64,000 bases of DNA from Alphaproteobacteria bacterium (GTDB lineage Bacteria > Pseudomonadota > Alphaproteobacteria > UBA6615). Each line of letters starts with the position of its first letter. The first letter of the stretch is position 1. This document shows positions 1-8,122 of the stretch, piece by piece. A program made the position numbers and the translations under genes. The DNA is taken from NCBI GenBank assembly GCA_011087645.1, contig JAALLF010000003.1, forward strand, positions 1 through 64,000, given 5' to 3'. The notes beneath the pieces were generated by a model. The model had not been told where the DNA came from, did not search any database, and saw only the letters and a program-made list of their open reading frames with translations.

Positions 1-627
1 ATCCCCAGCAGAACGATTTAACGCTTGTGTTGCATCGATCGGTTGAGGTGACCCCCAGTAATCGTACGTGGCGACACAGTGGCTCATGCGACATCCTTCG
101 TCGGCCAAGCTTTCTAGCGTGGTTAGGTGGACGACTGTATCGTCAGTCGCGGATCGATAAACGGGGACGGCGGCTTTTGCCAGCCGTGCTTTGCGGCGTT
201 CAACGTGGCGGGCATGACGCTGTTTCTTCGCTTTGGCTTCGGCCTTCGGAAACGGGATACGCTCGGGCGATGGTAAGGTTCCGTCTTCAAGCTCTGTCGC
301 CAGCGCCGCAAGGGCGCGGTTTACGCGCTTTTGCAAGGTCGCACCAAGATGTAGATGCACGACCTCGTCGCCCCGCTCGATAGCCGCTGCGCACCAACCG
401 GGCACGTCGTCGCCGAGCGGCCGCAGCGAGCCTTGCGTATCGGTGCGGGCATATCCGCCGGTCGCCGGATCGCGGACGACACGGTCTGCGCGGTCATAAT
501 GTTTGAGTATCCAGCGGCGAACGTTACCCGTCAGCCAACGCTTCAGCGCCGGGTGATCGGTACGCTGGGCGAAGTCTTCAACAAATAGGTCGACGTGGGA
601 TACGTTGATTACATTTCTTGTGGTCAT
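1..627 (-). CDS. PcfJ-like protein (3' end beyond window)
   Basis: A frame on the minus strand opens at ATG 627 and stays open for 209 codons to the window edge, so the C-terminus is missing. It begins MTTRNVINVSHVDLFVED. A basic Lys/Arg/Ala-rich stretch lies near residues 135-160. Near residues 165-187 it reads VVHLTTLESLADEG followed by CRMSHCVATY. That 'L..EG..M.HCV..Y' pattern resembles the core of the PcfJ-like family, known from plasmid and phage-related elements and of unclear function. The family call rests only on this motif. The ribosome binding site is weak (AGAAAG about 10 bases upstream). No integrase or transposase is visible beside it. Confidence 0.5.
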   Translation of the reverse strand, partial: MTTRNVINVSHVDLFVEDFAQRTDHPALKRWLTGNVRRWILKHYDRADRVVRDPATGGYARTDTQGSLRPLGDDVPGWCAAAIERGDEVVHLHLGATLQKRVNRALAALATELEDGTLPSPERIPFPKAEAKAKKQRHARHVERRKARLAKAAVPVYRSATDDTVVHLTTLESLADEGCRMSHCVATYDYWGSPQPIDATQALNRSAGD

Positions 628-1076
628 AGCTCATGCTTTCTGTTTTCCGGTTAACCGAAACAGCGGACGGTGGTTTGTATTGTGTCGTCACAAACATGAG
701 CCTTGTCCTTGGCGGATTAAGCTGGCGTCATGGCGGGCCAGCCCTTGCTAAAATATCGTTAATTAGAACGGCCGCGACGATTACGCCGGTCGATAATCGA
801 TTGCAACCGGATTCTCGCCCGATAAACGAATCTTGGGCGACGGAAGATCAGCGCCGCAGCACCGTCTTTCCCGGGGTTATGGTTTTATCACAGCGGCCTG
901 CCGGCAGCTCGGCCGGAAAATGTATTCATAACAACAATGGGTTAACCGTAAAATTTAATTAAAGGTTAAGCATGATTTTAAACGTCTTATAAAAAAATTT
1001 TGCCTAAATTTATCCGACATTTCGCAATTTTCGGGACTGGTCGGTGGGCCGGCTCCTGGCCAGAAGGGCGGAAAGG
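628..1076. other. intergenic region, no supported gene
   Basis: About 450 bases. Base composition falls from GC-rich to AT-rich toward 960-1010. A possible 109-codon plus-strand frame (633-962) lacks a ribosome binding site and any protein-like composition, so I do not call it. The region presumably carries the promoters of the leftward PcfJ-like gene and the rightward small gene at 1077. Confidence 0.4.
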
Positions 1077-1325
1077 ATGCAGAAGATGCGTAATAGGCTT
1101 GATCGCACCATTGGCGGCGTTACGAGTACTCTTCGCGGGGTAAAGGACGAAGTAGCCTCTGAAATTCCTGGTGAAGTCGGATTCCACTTCAGCGCCTGGT
1201 TTTTCCTTACAGCCGTCGTGATGGCATTTCTGGACGCATTTTTCTTCGGTGGTGACGGTTTTGGCCATTATCTCAGCGTTCCCACCGATGTGCTGGCACA
1301 ATCGCGGGCCCTGGTGAACATCTAG
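1077..1325 (+). CDS. small putative membrane protein
   Basis: 82 codons from ATG 1077. The purine-rich GGCGGAAAGG just upstream can serve as ribosome binding site; an in-frame GTG at 1044 is the alternative start. The N-terminal half is charged (MQKMRNRLDRTIGG). The C-terminal half has one hydrophobic segment (FHFSAWFFLTAVVMAFLDAF). A strong intrinsic terminator on the same strand lies 70 bases after the stop, which is the best sign that a rightward transcript exists here. No family recognised. An overlapping 127-codon frame on the other strand is less convincing. Confidence 0.4.
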   Translation: MQKMRNRLDRTIGGVTSTLRGVKDEVASEIPGEVGFHFSAWFFLTAVVMAFLDAFFFGGDGFGHYLSVPTDVLAQSRALVNI

Positions 1326-1394
1326 CGGGAAATTAATCGCCGCGTCCCGATAGGGTGGCGCGAGTTGCAAGATTTCACACGAAACGACGGATTG

Positions 1395-1423
1395 GCGGAC
1401 CCCATGGGGTCCGCTTTTCTTTT
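1395..1423 (+). terminator. intrinsic terminator
   Basis: Eight-pair perfect stem GCGGACCC / GGGTCCGC around a CATG loop, followed directly by TTTTCTTTT. It ends rightward transcription of the small gene at 1077 and insulates the RTX cassette downstream. Confidence 0.85.
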
Positions 1424-1569
1424 GGTACGCTGCACAATCTCTATCTGGCGATCCCGCCAGCGCATCTGTTTATGTGAATCTCAGGTCAATCTGAACGATC
1501 ATCGGGGTGCCGGTTAGGGCTCGCGGTGCGCTCGAAAGTCGCCGATATTGGCGATAGTTATGGTTAATT

Positions 1570-1599
1570 ACTATTAATAAACACCAGTTTATTAATAGT
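1570..1599. promoter_or_regulatory. 13-bp perfect inverted repeat upstream of RTX cassette A
   Basis: ACTATTAATAAAC (1570-1582), a four-base ACCA spacer, then GTTTATTAATAGT (1587-1599), a perfect inverted repeat. It lies in an AT-rich 150-base tract (1555-1690) ending at the cassette's first gene. A second GTTAAC pair (1598-1612) follows at once. It could be an operator or an mRNA hairpin. There is no T-run directly after it, so it is not a standard terminator. Confidence 0.5.
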
Positions 1600-1714
1600 T
1601 AACATTTGTTAACCTTAATATAATGGATTTGTTTTTTACTTATTTAATAAATGATTTCAATTTCGTTAGTTTTTTATTACTGTTTGGTCAATAAATACTT
1701 AACGCCGTTGCCTG

Positions 1715-3562
1715 GTGAGAATCCAATCAGTGACCGACCACTCCGATATCGATAATACCGACGCTCCTCAGATTGCCGCTGCGAACCCGGACACAGAGGT
1801 TGATAGCCAAGACGCCGTCTCGGTGGCGCCAGGGTTGGGACCTGTCGTAGTGCAGGCAGCACATGGCGGGATGGTGCCCGATCTCACTCTGCTCGATCTC
1901 GAAACTTTACTGAATCTCGATCCAACCGTTGGTGGTCGTTTGCTGGAGATCGAGCCCTTGCAGTCGGCGCGGGAGAATGCCGAATTGCCGGTAGATCTCA
2001 CTTCGCTCGATCTCTCTCAGTTGCTTGAACTTGATCTCGCTGGCGGGCAACTGCCGACCCTTGCCGAAGTTGCGGATCTGCCGCGTCAACATCATGGCGG
2101 TGAAACCGCTCAGACTTTCGACAACGAAGAAGAAACGTCATTGCCTGAGCAAGCGCGGGCCGACCCCAATGCGGAAGGAGACGGAGCACCCGAAGGTACT
2201 GATTCGGTGGTAGATCTGCTCCTGGACGACGAAAACGATGATGATCCCGCCGCGCAAGATGATTTCAATCTCGAGTCCTTATTCGATAGCAACGCCGCAC
2301 CGATAGACAACCCTGTCAACAGTTCGCGTGGCGAAGAGACCAGCAGTAATGGCCAGGGCGGTAGCGGTGCCGGCAATGAAAACGCCCAGGCTAATAACAG
2401 CTCCAACAATGGCCAGGACAACGGTCCGGGGTCTAATAGCGGCCAAGGCAGTGGCGCGAATGATGATGTCGTCGCGAGCGATGATGCCGCTGGAAATTCG
2501 GCTCATTCCGGTGGCGGAAACGCCAACAGCAGCGCTGGTGGCAACGGTAATGGCAACGCCGGTAATGGGGCTGGCGCGGCTGTTGTGGCGAGTGTGTCGT
2601 TTCCCAGTGGTGGTGAATTACCAGCATCTATCGTACCTGACGATGCAGCTCCGGCGACTGAAACGGGCCCAGCGAACCCGACGCCCGGGGCTGGCAATGT
2701 GATTTCTGCGCCGTCGCTGACGCCGCCGTCCACACCTTTATTGGGCGACGAGCCGACCGATGGGCCCGGCAATAGTAACTTTGGCCACAACCAAGGCGGC
2801 GATGGCGGTAACCCATTGTCAAATGTCGATCTTCCTACAATCGATATCGAGACTGGTTCCGACAGCTCCACACCGCTAATTGATGAGGTTCCGCAAGGGT
2901 TGGCGATGAGCGGCGGCGGTGGCCTCGATGCCATATTGGGTACAGCGGGACCTGATGACCTCCGCGGATTGGGCGGCAGTGACACCATAGATGGCCTAGC
3001 TGGCGACGACACGATCGACGGCGGCGGCGGCAGTGATTCGCTTGTCGGTGGCGATCACGCCGATGAGCTGACGGGTAAAGGCGGCAGCGATACGCTGGAA
3101 GGCGGCGCGGGCGAAGATACCCTCAACGGTGGCGGTGGCAGTGATTTTCTCGATGGCGGCATCGACGCGGACGACCTCGATGGCGGCGGCGGTGCCGACA
3201 TACTGGTATGGGATTTTGCCGATCTGAACATCGACGGTGGCGGTAATACCGATACCCTGCGGGTCGATGCTGGTGATGTGGACATCGCGAGCTTCAGCGG
3301 TGCGATCTCAGGCATCGACCATATCGATCTTGAAACCGATACTGGTGCTAACATCCTTACCCTGTCTTATGCTGACGTTCTGGATATGACCGATAACAGC
3401 GATACGCTGGTGATTGACGGCGATGGGGGGGATAGCGTCGATGCCGGCGCTGGGTGGACCGATGGCGGGGTGTCGGGCGGGTACCATACCTACACCCAAG
3501 GCAGCGGTCCCAACACCGCGACCCTGCAAATCGATACAGACATTGTGAATGTCTTGGTTTGA
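1715..3562 (+). CDS. secreted RTX-type calcium-binding protein (cassette A)
   Basis: 615 residues from GTG 1715; a GTG at 1730 is the alternative. There is no signal peptide. Order: two short boxes, DLTLLDLETLLNLD (about residue 56) and DLTSLDLSQLLELDL (about residue 93); an acidic linker; a Gly/Asn/Ser-rich low-complexity stretch (about 205-285); then nonapeptide RTX repeats GGxGxDxL from residue 420 to about 498 (GGSDTIDG, GGAGEDTLNG, GGGGSDFLDG). A conserved end module follows (DILVWD, TDTLRVDAGDVD, IDHIDLETDTGAN, GDSVDAGAGWTDGG), finishing IDTDIVNVLV. RTX repeats bind Ca2+, and such proteins normally leave by type I secretion through a C-terminal signal. No matching ABC/HlyD/TolC set is in the window. 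Five bases separate it from the YfiR gene. Confidence 0.85.
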   Translation: MRIQSVTDHSDIDNTDAPQIAAANPDTEVDSQDAVSVAPGLGPVVVQAAHGGMVPDLTLLDLETLLNLDPTVGGRLLEIEPLQSARENAELPVDLTSLDLSQLLELDLAGGQLPTLAEVADLPRQHHGGETAQTFDNEEETSLPEQARADPNAEGDGAPEGTDSVVDLLLDDENDDDPAAQDDFNLESLFDSNAAPIDNPVNSSRGEETSSNGQGGSGAGNENAQANNSSNNGQDNGPGSNSGQGSGANDDVVASDDAAGNSAHSGGGNANSSAGGNGNGNAGNGAGAAVVASVSFPSGGELPASIVPDDAAPATETGPANPTPGAGNVISAPSLTPPSTPLLGDEPTDGPGNSNFGHNQGGDGGNPLSNVDLPTIDIETGSDSSTPLIDEVPQGLAMSGGGGLDAILGTAGPDDLRGLGGSDTIDGLAGDDTIDGGGGSDSLVGGDHADELTGKGGSDTLEGGAGEDTLNGGGGSDFLDGGIDADDLDGGGGADILVWDFADLNIDGGGNTDTLRVDAGDVDIASFSGAISGIDHIDLETDTGANILTLSYADVLDMTDNSDTLVIDGDGGDSVDAGAGWTDGGVSGGYHTYTQGSGPNTATLQIDTDIVNVLV

Positions 3563-3567
3563 TCTTG

Positions 3568-4242
3568 ATGGCTCGTAAAATTCAAAGCCAAAAAATTACA
3601 TCAGCTTCTATAGCGTTGCGTCGTGGCGTGGCGTTGGTTGGCGTGGTCAGCGCGATTATCGCCCTGGCGGCGATATCGACTGCTCGTGCCGATAGCCTGG
3701 ATGCCGCTCAGTCCGCCAAAGCCAGCACGACCGTCGATAATCTCGCACAGGGTGAGGCGGCGAAGTTCGACCGTGAATATCTGATCAAGGCAGCCATCTT
3801 GTTTAACTTCGCCAAGTTTGCGTCCTGGCCGGAGACCGCCTTCAGCCATGCGAGCGCGCCCTTGCGGGTTTGCGTACTGGGCGACGACCCCTTCGGCGCG
3901 GCGTTGGATGGTCTTCATGGCAAGCAGGTGCGTAACAGGTCGTTGGTTACCGCTCGCATCGGCGCTGTCGAGGAGACCCCCCAGTGTCATGTTTTGTTCG
4001 TGAGTGGGTCTGAGGAGGCAAATCTGCCGGATATCCTCGACTATGTCGGAACGCTGCCGATCCTCACCGTGGCTGATATCGGCCGGTTCGCTAATACTGG
4101 CGGTATCATTGCTTTAAGAGAGGTCGATAACCGTAGCCACATCGATATCAATCTGGGGGCTGCCGAAAAAGCGGGCCTGAGGCTGAGCTCTAAACTGTTG
4201 CGTCTGGCTAATACGGTCAGCAGCCAAGCAGCGCAACGTTAG
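3568..4242 (+). CDS. YfiR family periplasmic protein (DUF4154), cassette A
   Basis: 224 residues from ATG 3568. The frame is open further upstream inside the RTX gene, but only this start gives a proper signal peptide (hydrophobic core VALVGVVSAIIALAAIS, cleavage near ARA-DS). Family landmarks: YLIKAAILFNFAKFASWPE, CVLGDDPFG, CHVLFVS, ILTVADIG, GGIIAL, GLRLSSKLLRLA. Two conserved cysteines (in VCVLG and QCHVL) could pair. In Pseudomonas, YfiR is a periplasmic inhibitor that binds the CHASE8 sensor domain of the YfiN cyclase. Here the next gene, ten bases away, encodes a CHASE8 kinase, so an analogous partnership is likely. Confidence 0.9.
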   Translation: MARKIQSQKITSASIALRRGVALVGVVSAIIALAAISTARADSLDAAQSAKASTTVDNLAQGEAAKFDREYLIKAAILFNFAKFASWPETAFSHASAPLRVCVLGDDPFGAALDGLHGKQVRNRSLVTARIGAVEETPQCHVLFVSGSEEANLPDILDYVGTLPILTVADIGRFANTGGIIALREVDNRSHIDINLGAAEKAGLRLSSKLLRLANTVSSQAAQR

Positions 4243-4251
4243 GCCCCCGCG

Positions 4252-5859
4252 ATGCTCGCTAATTTGCCAGTGCGTTACAAAGTAACCGCGATCGCGGTGA
4301 TGACGTCCACCATCGTATTGGTGCTTGCGTCGGCGTTATTTGTCGCGCTCGAAGTCAATAATTACCGGCGCGCCTTGGTTCAGGAACTGACTGCCATCGC
4401 GCAAATCACCAGCAGCAATTCGACAGCGGCGATATTATTTAATGATGGCCCCGCGGCCCGAGAAACGCTGGGTGCCTTAGACGCCCGGCCGAATATCCAG
4501 TCTGCCTCGCTATATACGCTCAACGGCGGTCAGTTCGCCCGCTTCGGAGAACCTGCCGGACAGTTCGATCGCCACCGAAATCCGGCTGCGGAGACCTATC
4601 CGAATTCATCCGCGGGTGGCGAGCAGCCTTATTCGTTGACCTGGTCTCTTGGCGCCGTTGATCTCTATGGCCCGGTACTTTTCGACAACGAAGTGATCGG
4701 CGCCATCCACATACGGTCCAGTTTGACCCAACTCTATGCCACCTTCGAAACTTACTTGGGCGTTGTATTGCTGATAATTGCCATGGCGGTTGTTCTCGCC
4801 TGGGTGCTCGCCGCGCGCTTGCAGCGGCAGGTAACCGGGCCGATCCACGGGCTTTTGACGACAATGCAGTCGGTGTCTCGCAACCGTAATTATGGGCTGC
4901 GGGCGGCAAAGTATGGCAATGATGAGCTGGGATCTCTGGTGGATGGGTTCAACCATATGTTGGCCGAGACGGAGGCCCATAAGCGCGAACTCAACACAGC
5001 GCGCCAGGAAGCTGAGTCGGCGAGCCGTATGAAAAGCGAATTTCTTGCCCATATGAGCCACGAATTGCGCACGCCGTTGAACGCGATTCTCGGTTTTTCC
5101 GATTTCATGCTGACCGAGCCGCTCGGACCTTTGGGGCATGAGAACTATCACGACTATATGCTCGACATTCAAACCGGCGGTAAGCATCTACTCAACGTTA
5201 TCAACGATATCCTCGATCTTTCGAAGATCGAGTCCGGGAACGCCACTCTGGGTGAAGAGGTGGTTAACACCGAAGCGTTGATCGGTGAATGTGTCCGCCT
5301 GCTGCGTGAGCGCGCCACAGCCGCGCGCGTAAAACTGCACGTCGAAACGATGGCTGGCCTACCCAATCTCTACGGCGACGAACAACTGCTGAAGCGCAGC
5401 CTGCTGAATCTATTGTCCAATGCCATTAAATTTACGCCGGCGGGCGGCGAGGTGTTTGTGCGTGCCGGGGCGCAGCCGGGACGCGACTTCTTCCTGGCGG
5501 TTACCGATACGGGCATTGGTATTGCGCCGGAGCATATCGACCACGTTCTGACACCGTTTGGCCAAGCTGAGAGCGTTTTCCGGCGGTCTCATGACGGCAC
5601 CGGATTGGGGCTACCGCTGGTCAAGTCATTTGTTGAGATGCACGGCGGCAAGCTTGACCTTAAAAGTAGTGTGGGTGATGGCACGCATGTGACCATCCGT
5701 TTGCCGGGGTCGCGGGTGCGCTTGCGCTCTATTTCCGGATCGGCCTCTGGATCAACTGACACCACGGTCGCTGTGCCAGTCCAGGTGGTGTCGGCCAGTC
5801 CGACAATGGGTAATACGGCCGGGCGCAGAGATCGCCCTGCTGCGGCGCTACCCGCCTAA
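4252..5859 (+). CDS. CHASE8-HAMP sensor histidine kinase, cassette A
   Basis: 535 residues. A first membrane segment (about 12-33) is followed by a periplasmic CHASE8 domain (NNYRRALVQELTAIAQITSS, then ILFNDGPAARETL). A second segment is near 168-188, then HAMP (RLQRQVTGPI, DELGSLVDGFNHML). HisKA has the H-box SHELRTPLNAILGFSDFM with phospho-acceptor His270. HATPase_c has N-box NLLSNAIKFT, DTGIGI and GTGLGLPLVKS. All catalytic motifs are intact. No response regulator is adjacent, so its target is unknown. The tail after HATPase (about 50 residues, Ser/Thr/Pro-rich) differs from that of its paralogue at 8119. Confidence 0.93.
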   Translation: MLANLPVRYKVTAIAVMTSTIVLVLASALFVALEVNNYRRALVQELTAIAQITSSNSTAAILFNDGPAARETLGALDARPNIQSASLYTLNGGQFARFGEPAGQFDRHRNPAAETYPNSSAGGEQPYSLTWSLGAVDLYGPVLFDNEVIGAIHIRSSLTQLYATFETYLGVVLLIIAMAVVLAWVLAARLQRQVTGPIHGLLTTMQSVSRNRNYGLRAAKYGNDELGSLVDGFNHMLAETEAHKRELNTARQEAESASRMKSEFLAHMSHELRTPLNAILGFSDFMLTEPLGPLGHENYHDYMLDIQTGGKHLLNVINDILDLSKIESGNATLGEEVVNTEALIGECVRLLRERATAARVKLHVETMAGLPNLYGDEQLLKRSLLNLLSNAIKFTPAGGEVFVRAGAQPGRDFFLAVTDTGIGIAPEHIDHVLTPFGQAESVFRRSHDGTGLGLPLVKSFVEMHGGKLDLKSSVGDGTHVTIRLPGSRVRLRSISGSASGSTDTTVAVPVQVVSASPTMGNTAGRRDRPAAALPA

Positions 5860-6197
5860 AGACACCGCGTCCCGCCAAAGGCCCTATCGGTTCCTCCTAT
5901 CATCGCATTTCCGGCGATTTTCGGCCGTTCCGCCGGATCGGGCGATTTCGCATAAAAAGCGGTTGCTTGCGGTTGGGATTCTGACACTGACAATTGGGTC
6001 GTTCAAAAGGGTGAAATACTCGAAAAAACACCAGAAAACAGCGGTGCTATCAATTAAATATAAATATAATAATCATTTTGTTATTATAACTATACATTAT
6101 TCATGTAATATTGAATTGTTGACTGCAATTAAATACTAGTTATTCTGGCTCTTGGTGAATATAGAGCACAAATATATAGAGCCAGGATAACCTGTAG
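5860..6197. other. AT-rich spacer between the two cassettes
   Basis: 338 bases without a gene. The second half (6045-6150) is strongly AT-rich, like the region before cassette A. It contains an 8-bp inverted repeat TATAATAA / TTATTATA (6065-6072 and 6081-6088). Just before the RTX gene the phrase AAATACT...GGTGA recalls the end of the cassette A leader (AAATACTTAACG...GGTGA), suggesting a shared origin of the control regions. In B the corresponding GTG leads to an early stop, so translation starts later, at ATG 6198. Confidence 0.45.
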
Positions 6198-7439
6198 ATG
6201 GAGCCAGTAGCGGACCATAATACCGCAAGTGCCAATACAACGAGGGCCGAGGCCGTTGTCGATGGCGCGCGGGTTGATTTGGCCGTATTGCCGGCGGATC
6301 GTTTGCTCGAGCCCTCCCGCGATGACGTTGGAGATTCGTTGGATCTGGCTGCACTTGGCGAAGATAGCTACCCGTCGTTTCATGACGACGACCTGCCGGC
6401 TCCGGCATTCCATGACGCGGACCTACCGGCTCCATCATTTCACGATGATGATTTACCGGCCCCCTCGTTTCTCGACGATGACTTGCCGGCGCCTTCTGTG
6501 CACGCCGATGATCTGCCAGCGGATCTGACAAATTTTGGTCTCGGTCGCTTGCTCGGTCTTCAGTTGAGTAGCGCCGCGCTACCAACAGTAGGTGAGGTTA
6601 CCCGTACGGTTGCCCAAAGCGTAGAGACGATCGAGTCAGAGCCAGAGGACGATGAGGCCGTCAAGGAAGACGCGGACAAACCGGACTCGGAAACCGACCC
6701 TGCTAATCCGAACTTCACCGACGCTGGAGACCTATCATTTATCGATCCTCAGCCGCTGACCGAGAAGGCCGAAACAAACAGCACAACCTCGGTGAGCGAG
6801 GAGGAGTTTGAGGCCGAACTTTTTGGTCTAGGCCTGTCCAGTGACGAAGGTGGTTTAAGCGACGATTTCACTGATCCGGGCGGTGCCGAGATACTGCCGC
6901 CTGCCGAAGGGAGTGGCGGTGGAACGAACGTCATCAATGGTAGCGCTGGCGATGACGTGCTTAATGGCACGGCAGGTGGCGATCTGATCCACGGCTTTGC
7001 CGGCAACGATGTACTTGATGGCGGCGCGGGCAGTGACCGACTCGATGGGGGATTGGGCGACGATGTGCTGGTCTGGGACAGCGTTGATACCAGGATCGAT
7101 GGCCAAGGTGGTACAGATACGCTGCGGGTTGATAACGGCGATATCGACTTCACAACGTTTGGCGGCACGATCGCAGGTCTCGAGATTATCGACTTACAAA
7201 GCGACGCTGGTGCCAATGCTGTCACTTTAGTTGCTCAAGACGTTCTCGATGCGACCGACAATGGCAACACGTTAACCCTCACCGGCGATATGGGAGACAG
7301 TCTCGACGCCAGTAACGGTTGGACCGATGGCGGTTTCGATGGCGACGGTAACCAAATTTATACGCAAGCCGTTGGGGGACTTACCGCAACGTTGGTGGTC
7401 GATCCGGACATCAACGTGAATGCTAATATTTTGATGTGA
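6198..7439 (+). CDS. secreted RTX-type calcium-binding protein (cassette B)
   Basis: 413 residues from ATG 6198, with AGGA about ten bases upstream. No signal peptide. A decapeptide tandem repeat covers residues 60-109. The box DLTNFGLGRLLGLQL (about residue 109) matches the paired boxes of the paralogue at 1715. An acidic linker follows, then fewer RTX repeats than in A (AGGDLIHGFAGNDVLDGGAG, GLGDDVLVWD). The end module is clearly homologous (GTDTLRVDNGDIDF, IIDLQSDAGAN, GDSLDASNGWTDGG). It is shorter because the Gly/Asn/Ser-rich region is absent. Its stop overlaps the YfiR start, indicating translational coupling. Export probably needs a type I system encoded elsewhere. Confidence 0.83.
   Translation: MEPVADHNTASANTTRAEAVVDGARVDLAVLPADRLLEPSRDDVGDSLDLAALGEDSYPSFHDDDLPAPAFHDADLPAPSFHDDDLPAPSFLDDDLPAPSVHADDLPADLTNFGLGRLLGLQLSSAALPTVGEVTRTVAQSVETIESEPEDDEAVKEDADKPDSETDPANPNFTDAGDLSFIDPQPLTEKAETNSTTSVSEEEFEAELFGLGLSSDEGGLSDDFTDPGGAEILPPAEGSGGGTNVINGSAGDDVLNGTAGGDLIHGFAGNDVLDGGAGSDRLDGGLGDDVLVWDSVDTRIDGQGGTDTLRVDNGDIDFTTFGGTIAGLEIIDLQSDAGANAVTLVAQDVLDATDNGNTLTLTGDMGDSLDASNGWTDGGFDGDGNQIYTQAVGGLTATLVVDPDINVNANILM
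6375..6524 (+). repeat. five 30-bp tandem repeats encoding a decapeptide
   Basis: Five in-frame units within the cassette B RTX gene: SFHDDDLPAP, AFHDADLPAP, SFHDDDLPAP, SFLDDDLPAP, SVHADDLPAD. Third-base differences between units are common, so the array is not very recent. The acidic Asp/His pattern could bind metal or act as a spacer; this is inference. The homologous gene of cassette A has no such array. Confidence 0.9.
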
Positions 7440-8122
7440 TGGACATGGGCGCGCGAGCGGAGATTGTTAGACGACCTATACCGATAGCGGTCAAGCGCGC
7501 GCTTCGGCATGTTACTCTGGCAGTGTTCACGGTCATCGCGGTCGCTTTTCCAACGACCTTGAGCGCGCGCGCCCAATCGGCTACGCCGGTTGCCGTCAGC
7601 GCCACGCCGCCCACCGCCGAAGAACAAATTTCGCGAAAATATCTGATCAAGGCGGCGATCCTTTACAATTTGGCTAAGTTTGCGACCTGGCCAGAGGCTG
7701 CCTTCAGCTCCGCCACCGCGCCGGTACGTTTGTGTGTACTCGGCCAAAATCCTTTCGGGCCGGCGCTGGAATCGTTGCATGGCAAACGTGTGGGGCGGCG
7801 GAACCTGGCCGTCACAACGTCGACCGATGTTGAATACGCGCCTGCCTGTCATGTTCTATTTGTCAGTGATTCGGAGGAACACCGTCTCTCCGAAATTCTC
7901 GATATGCTTTCCAAATTGCCGATCTTAACTGTTGCCGATTTTGGGAAATTTGCGGCTGCGGGCGGTATCGTTGGTTTGACGGAAGTGGACGATCGCAGCC
8001 GCCTCGAGGTTAATGTCGATGCGGCGGGGTTGGCAGGTGTGCGTCTTAGTTCCAAGCTTCTACGCTTGGCCGTCACCGTCGACACGCAGACAGCGCAACT
8101 GAATGCTGCGCCGGAAAAATGA
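7439..8122 (+). CDS. YfiR family periplasmic protein (DUF4154), cassette B
   Basis: 227 residues from ATG 7439, which overlaps the RTX stop by one base (TGATG); GTG 7436 is an alternative. The N-terminus is basic, followed by a hydrophobic export segment (AVFTVIAVAFPTTLSARA). Same landmarks as the paralogue at 3568: YLIKAAILYNLAKFATWPE, CVLGQNPFG, CHVLFVS, ILTVADFG, GGIVGL, GVRLSSKLLRLA. Its stop overlaps the kinase start (ATGA), so the three cassette B genes are tightly coupled. Probable role: periplasmic ligand that restrains or activates the CHASE8 sensor. Confidence 0.9.
   Translation: MDMGARAEIVRRPIPIAVKRALRHVTLAVFTVIAVAFPTTLSARAQSATPVAVSATPPTAEEQISRKYLIKAAILYNLAKFATWPEAAFSSATAPVRLCVLGQNPFGPALESLHGKRVGRRNLAVTTSTDVEYAPACHVLFVSDSEEHRLSEILDMLSKLPILTVADFGKFAAAGGIVGLTEVDDRSRLEVNVDAAGLAGVRLSSKLLRLAVTVDTQTAQLNAAPEK

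Noticed and set aside
633..962. 109-codon plus-strand frame
   Set aside because: No ribosome binding site, no protein-like pattern, lies in a region grading into an AT-rich tract.
987..1370. 127-codon minus-strand frame opposite the small gene at 1077
   Set aside because: No ribosome binding site or recognisable pattern; the strong terminator supports rightward transcription instead.
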